DNA from: Halovivax gelatinilyticus
Lineage (GTDB): Archaea; Halobacteriota; Halobacteria; Halobacteriales; Natrialbaceae
Assembly: GCF_024300625.1 (NCBI RefSeq)
Contig: NZ_CP101322.1
Location: 1,501,992 to 1,565,991, forward strand
Length of the DNA: 64,000 nucleotides
Direction: 5' to 3'
Both the position numbers and the translations under genes were made by a program. This document shows positions 26,077 to 33,388 of this stretch, piece after piece (position 1 is the first letter of the stretch; each line of letters begins with the position of its first letter). The notes under the pieces were generated by a model, which was given only the letters and a program-made list of their open reading frames with translations, did no database searches and was not told the DNA's origin.

Positions 26077-27654
26077 GTGCCACTAGAGGGGTCCGTCCGG
26101 ATCGTTCAACGACTGACGAGCCGCGGGTACAACGTCGAACGCGAGGCCGTGACGCTACTCGAAAACGCGTCGGATCCCGAGCGCGCCGTCGATCGGTTGC
26201 TGGAGACGGTTTCCGACGATGCGCTCGTCATCTCGATCGCGGACGTCCGGGCCATCCTCGAGCCCGATCGCGAGGAATCGTCGGGTGTCGACGCGACGGA
26301 CGAGGAGGTCAGCGCCGATCGTCGAGCCGAATCGACCAGCGGCTCCACTGACCCCGCTGTTTCAGGTGGAAAAACGCCGACCGGGCACGACAAATCGACC
26401 GGTTCTCCACCCGAAATGGAGGGGTTCGAGCGGTCTGGAGACGGTTCGGAGCGGTCCGTTCAGATCGACGGCGACATGACCGGCGAGTCCACCGGAACGG
26501 GCGAGTATCGAGATTTCGTCACCGTTTTTCGCGATCGCCTGGACCGACTGGGTTCGAAACTGCGCGGTAGGGTGAATCACCGACCGGCGTCGTCGATCGA
26601 ATCGATGCCGGGCGGGAGCGACGTCGCGATGGTCGGTCTCGTCAACGACGTTCGTTCGACGGCGAGCGGTCACTGGCTCGTCGAACTCGAGGACACGACC
26701 GGAACGTTTCCGTTTCTCGTGATGAAAGATCGGGAGTTCGCCTCGATGGTCGAGGAGTTGCTCTACGACGAGGTGATCGCGATGGAGGGAACGCTCGCCG
26801 ACGACTCCGGTATCGCATTCGTCGATTCTATCTACGTGCCGGACGTCCCCAGGACGCACGAACCGTCGTACGCGGATCGCCACGTCCAGGCGGCGCTCAT
26901 CAGCGACGTCCACGTGGGAAGCGACGAGTTCATGGAAGACGCGTGGAACCGCTTTGCCGACTGGCTCCACACCGAGGAGGCCCAGCACGTCGAGTACCTC
27001 TGCATCGCCGGCGACATGGTCGAGGGCGTCGGCGTCTACCCGAACCAGGACGAAGAACTCGAGATCGTCGACATTTACGAGCAGTACGAGGCGTTCAACG
27101 AGCACTTAAAGGCCGTCCCGGGCGACCTCGACATCGTCATGATCCCCGGCAATCACGACGCCGTCAGGTTGGCAGAACCCCAGCCAGGCTTCGACGAGGA
27201 GTTACGGGAGATTATGTCCGCTCACGACGCAGCAATCGTGAGTAACCCCTCGACAGTCGAACTGGAGGGTGTCTCGATTCTGCTCTATCACGGCGTCTCG
27301 CTAGACGAGGTGATCGCCGAGTTGCCGGCCGACGCTGCGAGTTACGACGAACCACACAAGGCGATGTATCAGTTGTTGAAAAAACGCCACGTCGCACCGC
27401 AGTTCGGCGGCCACACGCGACTGGCTCCCGAGGAACGAGATTACCTCGTCATCGAGGACGTTCCAGATATTTTTCACACCGGCCACGTCCACAAACTCGG
27501 ATTCGGAAAGTATCACAACGTGCTGGCGATTAATTCGGGATGCTGGCAGTCACAGACGGACTTCCAGAAGAGCGTCAATATCGATCCCGACGCCGGTTAC
27601 GCACCGATCGTCGACCTCGACACCCTCGACGTGACGGTCCAGAAGTTCAGTTGA
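26077..27654 (+). CDS. polB: DNA polymerase D small subunit (DP1)
   Basis: The GTG at 26077 (V-PLEGSVRIVQRLTSRGYN) gives 525 residues and matches the usual haloarchaeal N-terminus; a TATA-like CAATACGTTTTT lies 25-36 bases upstream. After an N-terminal helical domain and a Ser/Glu/Gly linker (about 65-150) come an OB-fold (about 180-265) and a calcineurin-like phosphoesterase domain with ISDVHVGSDEF, AGDMVEGVGVYP, IPGNHDAVR, YHGVSL and HTGHVHKLGFG, so the 3'-5' exonuclease site looks intact. It partners the large subunit DP2, which is not in the window, in the replicative polymerase. The linker DNA carries two ORB-like elements. Confidence 0.95.
   Translation: MPLEGSVRIVQRLTSRGYNVEREAVTLLENASDPERAVDRLLETVSDDALVISIADVRAILEPDREESSGVDATDEEVSADRRAESTSGSTDPAVSGGKTPTGHDKSTGSPPEMEGFERSGDGSERSVQIDGDMTGESTGTGEYRDFVTVFRDRLDRLGSKLRGRVNHRPASSIESMPGGSDVAMVGLVNDVRSTASGHWLVELEDTTGTFPFLVMKDREFASMVEELLYDEVIAMEGTLADDSGIAFVDSIYVPDVPRTHEPSYADRHVQAALISDVHVGSDEFMEDAWNRFADWLHTEEAQHVEYLCIAGDMVEGVGVYPNQDEELEIVDIYEQYEAFNEHLKAVPGDLDIVMIPGNHDAVRLAEPQPGFDEELREIMSAHDAAIVSNPSTVELEGVSILLYHGVSLDEVIAELPADAASYDEPHKAMYQLLKKRHVAPQFGGHTRLAPEERDYLVIEDVPDIFHTGHVHKLGFGKYHNVLAINSGCWQSQTDFQKSVNIDPDAGYAPIVDLDTLDVTVQKFS
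26350..26371 (-). repeat. ORB-like element inside polB (left)
   Basis: On the minus strand: TTCCACCTGAAACAGCGGGG followed by TC, which resembles the element upstream of orc1. It forms an inverted pair with 26403-26429. Confidence 0.55.
26403..26429 (+). repeat. ORB-like element inside polB (right)
   Basis: TTCTCCACCCGAAATGGAGG followed by GGTTCGA. Its right half equals that of the ORB after orc1 (GAAATGGAGGGGTTCGA). It encodes PPEMEGFE in the polymerase linker. Confidence 0.6.
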
Positions 27655-27805
27655 ACGCCTCGTTACGGTCGCTCGATCTCGTCGGCGTACTAGTTCTCGC
27701 GAGACCGTCGGATTGATCCGGTCGCTCTGCATTCGCACTCTCGCCGTCGTTTCGTGTGCAAGGTCGGCCGATTCATCCGTCGAACGCGTAGTATCGGGGA
27801 GAACC

Positions 27806-28093
27806 ATGGACGAACCCGAAACGGAACCCACCGACAAACCGACCGAGTCGTCACGAGAAGCGCGACAGGAGGGCGCCTGGATGCGACGGAGCTGGGTCGG
27901 GATCGGTTCGGTGTCTATCCTGACTATGCTCGGTGCGGCATTGATCGCGATGCTGTGGACGGGGTTGATCGACGTTCCCAACGTGATACCCGGAGACGCC
28001 GCCGAAATCTGGGTCAGTATCGCCATCGTTGCGGTCGTCGTACTGATCGTCGTCGGCTGGGGATGGAGAGCCGTCGTCGCGTCGGAAAAGTGA
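27806..28093 (+). CDS. Small two-helix membrane protein
   Basis: A 95-residue product from the ATG at 27806. A charged N-terminus of about 35 residues is followed by two membrane helices (VSILTMLGAALIAMLWTGLI and IAIVAVVVLIVVGWGW), with the short tail RAVVASEK. A similar small membrane protein is expected next to polB at haloarchaeal origins, but I cannot name a family. It is the last gene before the origin intergenic region. Confidence 0.65.
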   Translation: MDEPETEPTDKPTESSREARQEGAWMRRSWVGIGSVSILTMLGAALIAMLWTGLIDVPNVIPGDAAEIWVSIAIVAVVVLIVVGWGWRAVVASEK

Positions 28094-28462
28094 GGTCGGC
28101 ATCGGATTGAACCGATCACGGACGTGATGAGTGTACTCGTCCGATCGGGATTCGAATCACTCGATTGGGCGATCTCACCGAGATCGGAAGGTGATGGTTG
28201 AGAATGCCAGGGAGTAGGTAACCAGGGAGTATTTCATGGAAAGGTTGTGTTTGTCGATTATTGAGTTGTTACGGAGATTGTGTTGGGAGGACACTCCACC
28301 GGATCGGACCGGACAGCTAGTATAACCAAAACGCGTCGGATCCCGAGAGCCCCATCGTTCGACGGAGGTTCACCGGATCGATACTCCAGCCCGTTCGTCG
28401 ATGGGGTTCGTCGACATTTCCCGACCGGTAGGGATCCAGCTGGGAAGCGACGATGGCACGGC

Positions 28463-28490
28463 GCCCCCCACCCCTTGATTTCCACTGGAG
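28463..28490 (-). repeat. ORB with G-string, left arm of oriC
   Basis: On the minus strand: CTCCAGTGGAAATCAAGGGG, then TGGGGGGC. The extra run of G after GGGGT is the G-string extension described for haloarchaeal origins. It faces away from the AT-rich centre. Confidence 0.85.
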
Positions 28491-28518
28491 ACGAAAGAGA
28501 GCCCCTCCCTCCAACCGG

Positions 28519-28672
28519 CAATTGAATAGCGGAATCTATATATACATACATCCGAAACCATATCCGCAGCACTAGCAAATCAGGTTGTTGTGTTTGGATT
28601 TATTAGTTTAGGTCTAGAACGATACAGTGGCTTGTGAACAGTAGATAGTATCCTAGTAAGTGTTTGTTTCGG
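28519..28672. other. AT-rich segment, probable duplex unwinding element
   Basis: This stretch contains repeated TATA, ATTTATTAGTTTA and TAGATAGTATCCTAG text in an otherwise GC-rich sequence and lies between the two origin ORBs. Confidence 0.7.
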
Positions 28673-28794
28673 ATCCGTGCCATCGTACGTTTCAGGTGTA
28701 GCCGTCCTACCGATGGATTTGATCGATTTTAGCGAACAAATCCGTATACGCTCCGTCGCTGTTGTCCATCGATCGATCCCAAACGGGGTCGTCG

Positions 28795-28820
28795 TTCCAG
28801 TTGAAACGAAGGGGTGGGGC
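28795..28820 (+). repeat. ORB with G-string, right arm of oriC
   Basis: TTCCAGTTGAAACGAAGGGG, then TGGGGC. It is the best match to the general archaeal ORB in the window and mirrors the left arm, with the G-string again outermost. Confidence 0.85.
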
Positions 28821-29351
28821 TGTCGCGTCGTCCGGTAGCACGCTAAATCGTACTCTATCGGATTCAGTCAAGCGGTGTCACGGTATCCGTATCAAGCAAC
28901 TCCTGGTCAGGATTCGCCAGCGTGCTGGAAATCCCTCAGCTGTCCGAACCGAACGATCGGTGGCAACCTACGTCTCGAATTCACCGCAATCTGGTGAGTC
29001 CGTTCGATCCACCCTCGTCGCTTCGGATCATCCTCATGGGTTTCCTAACCGTCCTCGCGATTGGACCGTACCGCCTTAAGGGACTAATCTTTTGCTGATA
29101 CTCGGTATCGCCGTCCCCTCCGATATCTCGAGACGTTCGGCAGCTGTCCAGATGTCGCCCACGCGAATTCTCGTCGATACGTTCGTCAATGTCCGCCCAC
29201 CGTCGCGACGCCGTTATCGATCTGTTCGCCCCGTTTCACCGATCCTTTCATTGATAGGTGTTCTAACAGATAATGTCTGACGTAGGCTTAAGTGGATTCG
29301 ATACGGTCGTTTGCTCAGGATGCACCCCGCGGGTGCTGGAGGTTCCCACAG

Positions 29352-29990
29352 ATGGGACTGTTAAAAGGACTCAAAGATAGTATCTCTCGGGCCACCGATC
29401 GTCTCTTCTCCGAACAGGAGCCGAAACGAATCGGCATTTACGGCCCCCCGAATGCTGGAAAGACGACGCTCGCCAACCGAATCGCTCGTGACTGGACCGG
29501 TGACGCCATCGGCACGGAGAGTCACATCCCCCACGAGACCCGGCGTGCTCGTCGGAAAGAGAACGTCGAGATCGAGCGAAACGGAAAGACCGTGACGATC
29601 GACATCGTCGACACGCCCGGTGTCACGACGAAGGTCGATTACGAGGAGTTCACCGACGAGATGAACAAGGACGACGCCGTCCGTCGCTCTCGTGAGGCCA
29701 CCGAGGGCGTCGCCGAAGCGATGCACTGGCTTCGCGAGGACGTAGACGGCGTCATCTACGTCCTCGACAGTGCGAAAGATCCGATCACGCAGGTGAACAC
29801 GATGCTCATCGGCATCATCGAATCCCGCGATCTGCCGGTTCTCATCTTCGCGAACAAGATCGACCTCGACGAATCGTCCGTAAAGCGAATCGAAGACGCG
29901 TTCCCGCAACACAAGACAGTCGCGCTCTCTGCGAAGGAAGGAGAGAACATGGACGAGGTCTACGACAACATCGCGGAGTACTTCGGGTGA
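29352..29990 (+). CDS. oapA: Origin-associated Era-like small GTPase (OapA/ArvA)
   Basis: A 212-residue GTPase from the ATG at 29352, which has GGAGG nine bases upstream. G motifs are complete: G1 GPPNAGKTT, G3 DTPG, G4 NKID and G5 in ALSAKEG. The start MGLLKGLKDSISRATDRLF is an amphipathic helix that could lie on the membrane. It heads the conserved three-gene set found beside haloarchaeal oriC1. The Haloferax GTPase of this operon (ArvA) is known to be needed for extracellular vesicle formation; a role in replication is suggested only by location. Confidence 0.9.
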   Translation: MGLLKGLKDSISRATDRLFSEQEPKRIGIYGPPNAGKTTLANRIARDWTGDAIGTESHIPHETRRARRKENVEIERNGKTVTIDIVDTPGVTTKVDYEEFTDEMNKDDAVRRSREATEGVAEAMHWLREDVDGVIYVLDSAKDPITQVNTMLIGIIESRDLPVLIFANKIDLDESSVKRIEDAFPQHKTVALSAKEGENMDEVYDNIAEYFG

Positions 29991-29994
29991 TACG

Positions 29995-30387
29995 ATGCCG
30001 AAAGCAACAAACCCAGACGCACCTGACGGCGTGCAGATCGACCTCGTGAGCGGTCAGCGCATGGAGGGCCTGACGAGCATGGAGAAGATCAGGCTCATCC
30101 TGGATGGCGTCCACGACGGAAACATCGTCATCCTAGAGGAGGGTCTCTCGCCGGACGAAGAGAGTAAACTCATCGAGGTGACGATGGCCGAGATCAGCCC
30201 GGACGAGTTCAACGGAATCGAGATCGAGACCTATCCGCGGTCGGATACGCGCGATTCGTCACTGCTCGGTCGCCTCGTCGGCGGCGAGAAGCCACAGGCG
30301 AAACTGACCGTCATCGGTCCGGCGAACCAGATCGAAACGCTCCACAAGGACGAAACGCTCATCAGCGCGCTCGTCTCTCGCAACTAG
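29995..30387 (+). CDS. oapB: Origin-associated protein OapB/ArvB (DUF2073)
   Basis: A 130-residue protein four bases after the GTPase stop, with GGTGA as a likely ribosome binding site. The phrases GVQIDLVSGQRMEGLTSMEK and VILEEGLSPDEESKLIE are typical of DUF2073. Middle operon member. Its biochemical role is not established; in Haloferax it belongs to the vesicle-forming set. Confidence 0.88.
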   Translation: MPKATNPDAPDGVQIDLVSGQRMEGLTSMEKIRLILDGVHDGNIVILEEGLSPDEESKLIEVTMAEISPDEFNGIEIETYPRSDTRDSSLLGRLVGGEKPQAKLTVIGPANQIETLHKDETLISALVSRN

Positions 30388-30388
30388 G

Positions 30389-31078
30389 ATGCCCCACCAG
30401 TGTACGAACTGCGATCGGCGGTTTCCCGACGGTTCGAAAGAGATGCTCTCGGGCTGTCCGGACTGCGGGGGCAACAAGTTTCAGTTCGCCCCGGTTCGAG
30501 AGTCGTCGTCGGCGGAACCTTCGACTGACGCGAACGAAAACAACGCACCACCCGAGTCGACCTCGACCGAGTCGACGGACACCACGCCTCGACGCGAGTG
30601 GCCCGAGACGGCCCGTCGACCGGCCGAGAAAGACCCGGATTTCAAACGCGAGCGCCGGACGGACGACGCGCTCGAAGACGATTTCGAGTGGGTCGAGGGT
30701 GACGAAGATACCGCCCAGGCCAGCGCCAGATCCGATGTCGTCGCCCCGGACGAGTTACCATCTCACACAGCCTCGACCGAGCCCGAAACGAACCCACCTG
30801 AATCGGTCGACGAGTCCGATGGCCGAGCCCGAGCGGACGACGTCGACGATCGCCCGGACAACGGCCGAGTCGTCAGCGAACCAGAAGCCGACCAGCCCTC
30901 GCTCGAGCAACTCCGCGAGGAACTGAACGAACAATTCGAGTCCATCAAGATCGTAAATCCCGGTCAGTACGAACTCAATTTGATGGAGCTCTACGATCGG
31001 GAAGAACACATCGTCTCGCTCCAGGAGGACGGACGTTACGTCATCAACGTCCCCGACTCCTGGCACAGCGACGAGTGA
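30389..31078 (+). CDS. oapC: Origin-associated zinc-ribbon protein OapC/ArvC
   Basis: This 229-residue protein starts one base after the oapB stop. It begins with a zinc ribbon (CTNC ... CPDCGG, residues about 5-28). A long acidic Ser/Thr/Glu/Asp-rich middle (about 35-165) follows and then a conserved C-terminal segment QLREELNEQFESIKIVNPGQ with YELNLMELYDRE. The layout is that of the OapC/ArvC family. The disordered middle is the variable part. Function unknown beyond its place in the operon. Confidence 0.88.
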   Translation: MPHQCTNCDRRFPDGSKEMLSGCPDCGGNKFQFAPVRESSSAEPSTDANENNAPPESTSTESTDTTPRREWPETARRPAEKDPDFKRERRTDDALEDDFEWVEGDEDTAQASARSDVVAPDELPSHTASTEPETNPPESVDESDGRARADDVDDRPDNGRVVSEPEADQPSLEQLREELNEQFESIKIVNPGQYELNLMELYDREEHIVSLQEDGRYVINVPDSWHSDE

Positions 31079-31251
31079 CGGGCGGTCGACCGGTGATCCG
31101 CACTATTCTGTGAGAAATCGCCATTCAGCGTGAGCGGTACGGATACCGGTATTGCACTTCGAACTACGAGGATATCGGTTCTGCACCGGAAAATATGGTG
31201 ATCGACAGGACAGCCGGAACTCCGTTCCATGGTTTCTGACCGGCCGTTTGG

Positions 31252-31289
31252 CTCTCGTTGATACCCCGGACTCTCGTTGATACCCCGAA
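31252..31289. repeat. 19-bp tandem repeat (two units)
   Basis: CTCTCGTTGATACCCCGGA followed directly by CTCTCGTTGATACCCCGAA. It lies 44 bases to the left of an ORB element. Confidence 0.85.
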
Positions 31290-31332
31290 TCGAAATGTAG
31301 TATTCGGTAGAGAACCCTCGGAGTCACCGGAT

Positions 31333-31355
31333 AAACCCCACCGTTTCAACTGCAA
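31333..31355 (-). repeat. ORB-like element downstream of oapC (left)
   Basis: On the minus strand: TTGCAGTTGAAACGGTGGGG followed by TTT. Inverted partner of 31419-31443, with only 63 bases between them. Confidence 0.65.
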
Positions 31356-31418
31356 CCATTCACACGAATCGTCGAAAACTGCGTTAACGAGGGTCGAACG
31401 GCTGACTGTCTCTTTCGT

Positions 31419-31443
31419 GTTCCAATTGAAACGAGGGGGTTCG
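31419..31443 (+). repeat. ORB element downstream of oapC (right)
   Basis: GTTCCAATTGAAACGAGGGG followed by GTTCG. Strong ORB match. Confidence 0.7.
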
Positions 31444-31570
31444 ACGTGAATGTCTGTACCCCGATCACGCTCGATGACGATCGGATGGCCCGGAAACAAC
31501 GGAAACGGATGGCCCGGTGCCGAACGGACGAACGGATGGATTTATGCGAGCGTGTGGTCGAGTTCCGGGT

Positions 31571-31660
31571 ATGAGTACTGCCACGAAGATCGTTCTCACG
31601 ACGGTCACGACGGCCGTCGTGGTGTCGCTCGTGCTCGTCGTTCAACTCGCGCTCATCTGA
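31571..31660 (+). CDS. 29-residue single-helix membrane peptide
   Basis: The reading frame begins MSTATKIVLTT and continues as one hydrophobic helix (VVVSLVLVVQLALI) to the stop. A TATA-like GATTTATGC lies 24-32 bases before the ATG, which fits a leaderless transcript. The stop overlaps the ATG of the next gene (TGATG), so translation is coupled. Together these make a real small gene likely. Its role is unknown. Confidence 0.6.
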   Translation: MSTATKIVLTTVTTAVVVSLVLVVQLALI

Positions 31661-32451
31661 TGTTCGAGTCGCGTACGCTCTCCGGCGAGGTTGCGTCGGT
31701 CAGATCCGAGCGGGCACCCGAAGCGATGGTGTTCGACTGCGAGCGGGATTTCGAGACCGTGCCGCCCGCGGCGGCGGAGAATCTCGGTCTCGTCGTCGAC
31801 CGACTGGACCCGCACAGCTACCCGTCTGCGTGGCTTCCCGACGATTCGCCTCGATTACTCGCACAGTATGCGAGCGAGACGTTTACGATCGGTATGCCCG
31901 GTGACGGGAGCGTCGTCTGGACACGCCAGACGGAGCCGCCGGTCGTCCTCGTCAAACCGAGACTGCGCGGATCGCCGCCGGACTTCGTCGATTTTCTGCT
32001 CGCCGCGGCGTTCGTCGAACTCTCACTCGACGTCCCCGAACACTTTCTCGGCTTCTTCGAGTCGCGATACCGCGACCTCGACGCGGCGCTCGAGGTCGGT
32101 CCAGCGGCGACCTACCAGATCGCTGCGGCGCTGTACGACGGGTGGATCGGGCTACAGACGCGACCAGTGTTCGACGGGTGGAGCGAATCGCACCCGGCTC
32201 TCTGGGATAGTTGGGTCGATGCGGGCGAGCGTCTCGAGGGGCGAATCGGCGATCTACCGGCTGCGGTTGCGCGCGGGGAGACGTCGTTCGCCGCGGCGAC
32301 CGAACTCGCCTGCAGCGCGATCAAACACGATCTGGCCCTGCCGGCGCCGTTCGACGCGCTCGACACGGCCGCCTACCGCGACCACGGCGTGGACTTCGCC
32401 GTCCAGTGGGCCGACCGAATCGGGCGAAGCCTGGGCGAGTCCGACGCGTAG
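31660..32451 (+). CDS. Conserved hypothetical protein
   Basis: A 263-residue protein. The start at 31660 was chosen because it overlaps the stop of the membrane peptide gene and because the preceding in-frame text is not protein-like. It is soluble, with an alpha-rich second half (FVDFLLAAAFVELSLDVPEHFLGFF) and tryptophan-containing phrases DGWIGLQTRPVFDGW. I recognise no catalytic motif. It is probably co-expressed with the membrane peptide. Confidence 0.75.
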   Translation: MFESRTLSGEVASVRSERAPEAMVFDCERDFETVPPAAAENLGLVVDRLDPHSYPSAWLPDDSPRLLAQYASETFTIGMPGDGSVVWTRQTEPPVVLVKPRLRGSPPDFVDFLLAAAFVELSLDVPEHFLGFFESRYRDLDAALEVGPAATYQIAAALYDGWIGLQTRPVFDGWSESHPALWDSWVDAGERLEGRIGDLPAAVARGETSFAAATELACSAIKHDLALPAPFDALDTAAYRDHGVDFAVQWADRIGRSLGESDA

Positions 32452-32499
32452 CTCCCATGGTCGAGACGGACCGGCGCTCGTAGAAATCCTCGCGCTCTC

Positions 32500-33078
32500 T
32501 CAGAACGACGACTCGACCGTCCCGTCCTCGTCGAGGTCGATGACGTCGTCGAAGAGGGCGCTAAACTCGTCGACGACGTCCTGATCGTGGACTTCGTCGG
32601 AGAGGTGAAAGAGCCCGATCGCGTCGTGGGCGTCGAGGAGTTCGAGAATCCGTTCGGCTGCAGAAAGTGCTTCGTCTTCGCCGGCGTAGTAGGCCAGCTC
32701 GGTCAGCGAATCGAAACTGATCCGTCGCTTTCCGTCGGTTCGCTGCAGGAAGTCCGCAACGCCCGCGACGATCCCGTCGACGTTGTCCGGTGCCGAAACG
32801 TACGAGACGTGGTCTTTCGAGCGTCGAGAGTAGCCGCGCTCGATACTCAGGGTATCGAGCACGTCGGCACACGACTCGTCGACGTCGTAGTATTCGAGTT
32901 TCTGGCTCACTTCACGTGCGGTTGTTCGCGTCGAGACGACGAGAAATCGATCGGTGTCGGTCTTCAGAAAGTCGGTGTCGATACGGTCCGTTTCCCCGGT
33001 ACTTGGGTGGAGTAAGAGGATGCCCGTTCCACCGGGTACCGTCTTCGGTGTCCCCCCGATCTCCAGTGCGTACGCCAT
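32500..33078 (-). CDS. RecA/KaiC-like haloarchaeal signalling protein (DUF7504-like) without a working P-loop
   Basis: A 192-residue protein from the ATG at 33078. The layout of strands (ILLLHPS, FLVVSTRT, HVSYVSAP, RISFDSLTELAYY) follows a short RecA-like domain seen next to haloarchaeal two-component genes. The Walker A position reads HPSTGETDR, with no Lys, so it should not hydrolyse ATP. A close functional relative is encoded at 58173-58847. It diverges from the receiver-kinase gene. Confidence 0.6.
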   Translation of the reverse strand: MAYALEIGGTPKTVPGGTGILLLHPSTGETDRIDTDFLKTDTDRFLVVSTRTTAREVSQKLEYYDVDESCADVLDTLSIERGYSRRSKDHVSYVSAPDNVDGIVAGVADFLQRTDGKRRISFDSLTELAYYAGEDEALSAAERILELLDAHDAIGLFHLSDEVHDQDVVDEFSALFDDVIDLDEDGTVESSF

Positions 33079-33388
33079 CGTGCGCAGAACACGTTCCGGC
33101 GGGAATATAAACAGTGCGGGTACGTCGCGCTGATCGATGGTCGAATCCCACGTCGGATTCACCGACTGCGAATCGAACGGCCGGTCGTCACCCCGAGAAG
33201 GGACCGATTCGACCCGGCGGGGTACGGACCGATTCAGCCTGGCGAATCGTTCGGCTCTATGGACGGTCCCGTTCGCCGAGTTACGACCTCCAGTAGCTCT
33301 GCACCGACGCCTCCAGTAGCACTGCACCGACACCTCCGTTGGCGGTACACCGAAACAGATAGTTATCTCCCGTCTGTACACCGACGAG
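33079..33388. other. Intergenic region between divergent signalling genes
   Basis: 310 bases between the KaiC-like gene and the receiver-kinase hybrid gene. The part near the hybrid gene is taken up by three degenerate 23-bp repeats. No gene was recognised. Confidence 0.6.
33287..33355. repeat. 23-bp triple tandem repeat upstream of the receiver-kinase gene
   Basis: Units 33287-33309, 33310-33332 and 33333-33355 share CCTCC-GTAGC-CTGCACCGA. The first two differ at two positions and the third is degenerate. The last unit ends 33 bases before the ATG at 33389, so it overlaps the promoter region. Confidence 0.8.

Larger units (their letters stand above)
28463..28820. other. Predicted chromosomal replication origin (oriC)
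   Basis: Two ORBs in inverted orientation, each with a G-string on its outer side, flank about 300 bases whose left half (28519-28672) is strikingly AT-rich for this genome (TCTATATATACATACA and TGGATTTATTAGTTTA). This is the architecture of characterised haloarchaeal origins: Orc1/Cdc6 binds the ORBs and the AT-rich part melts. The orc1 gene 3.6 kb away and the conserved neighbours (sec11, polB, oapABC) support the call. Confidence 0.85.
28094..29351. other. Origin intergenic region (1.26 kb)
   Basis: No convincing gene lies here; the short open frames overlap ORB elements and have no family resemblance. The region contains the inverted ORB pair with an AT-rich centre, a direct repeat of CCAGGGAGTA (28207-28216 and 28222-28231), and on its right side the promoter of oapA (CTTAAG near 29286, GGAGG at 29338-29342). 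Confidence 0.75.
31079..31570. other. Intergenic region with two ORBs and a 19-bp repeat
   Basis: 492 bases after oapC. It holds an inverted ORB pair (31333-31355 and 31419-31443), a 19-bp tandem repeat (31252-31289) and a TATA-like GATTTATGC (31539-31547) that serves the micro-gene at 31571. No other gene was recognised. Confidence 0.7.

Noticed and set aside
28141-28175. Possible tRNA (text GGGATTCGAATCACTC)
   Set aside because: It resembles a T arm only; no acceptor or anticodon stem can be paired around it.
28258-28578. Small proteins in the origin intergenic region
   Set aside because: Several short frames exist on both strands, but they cross the ORBs and the AT-rich segment, have no start signals and no familiar sequence.
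20998-33355. One shared repeat family for the 26-bp and 23-bp tandem repeats
   Set aside because: Both contain GGTGCAGT-like text on one strand, but the match is too short and the spacing differs, so chance is the simpler explanation.
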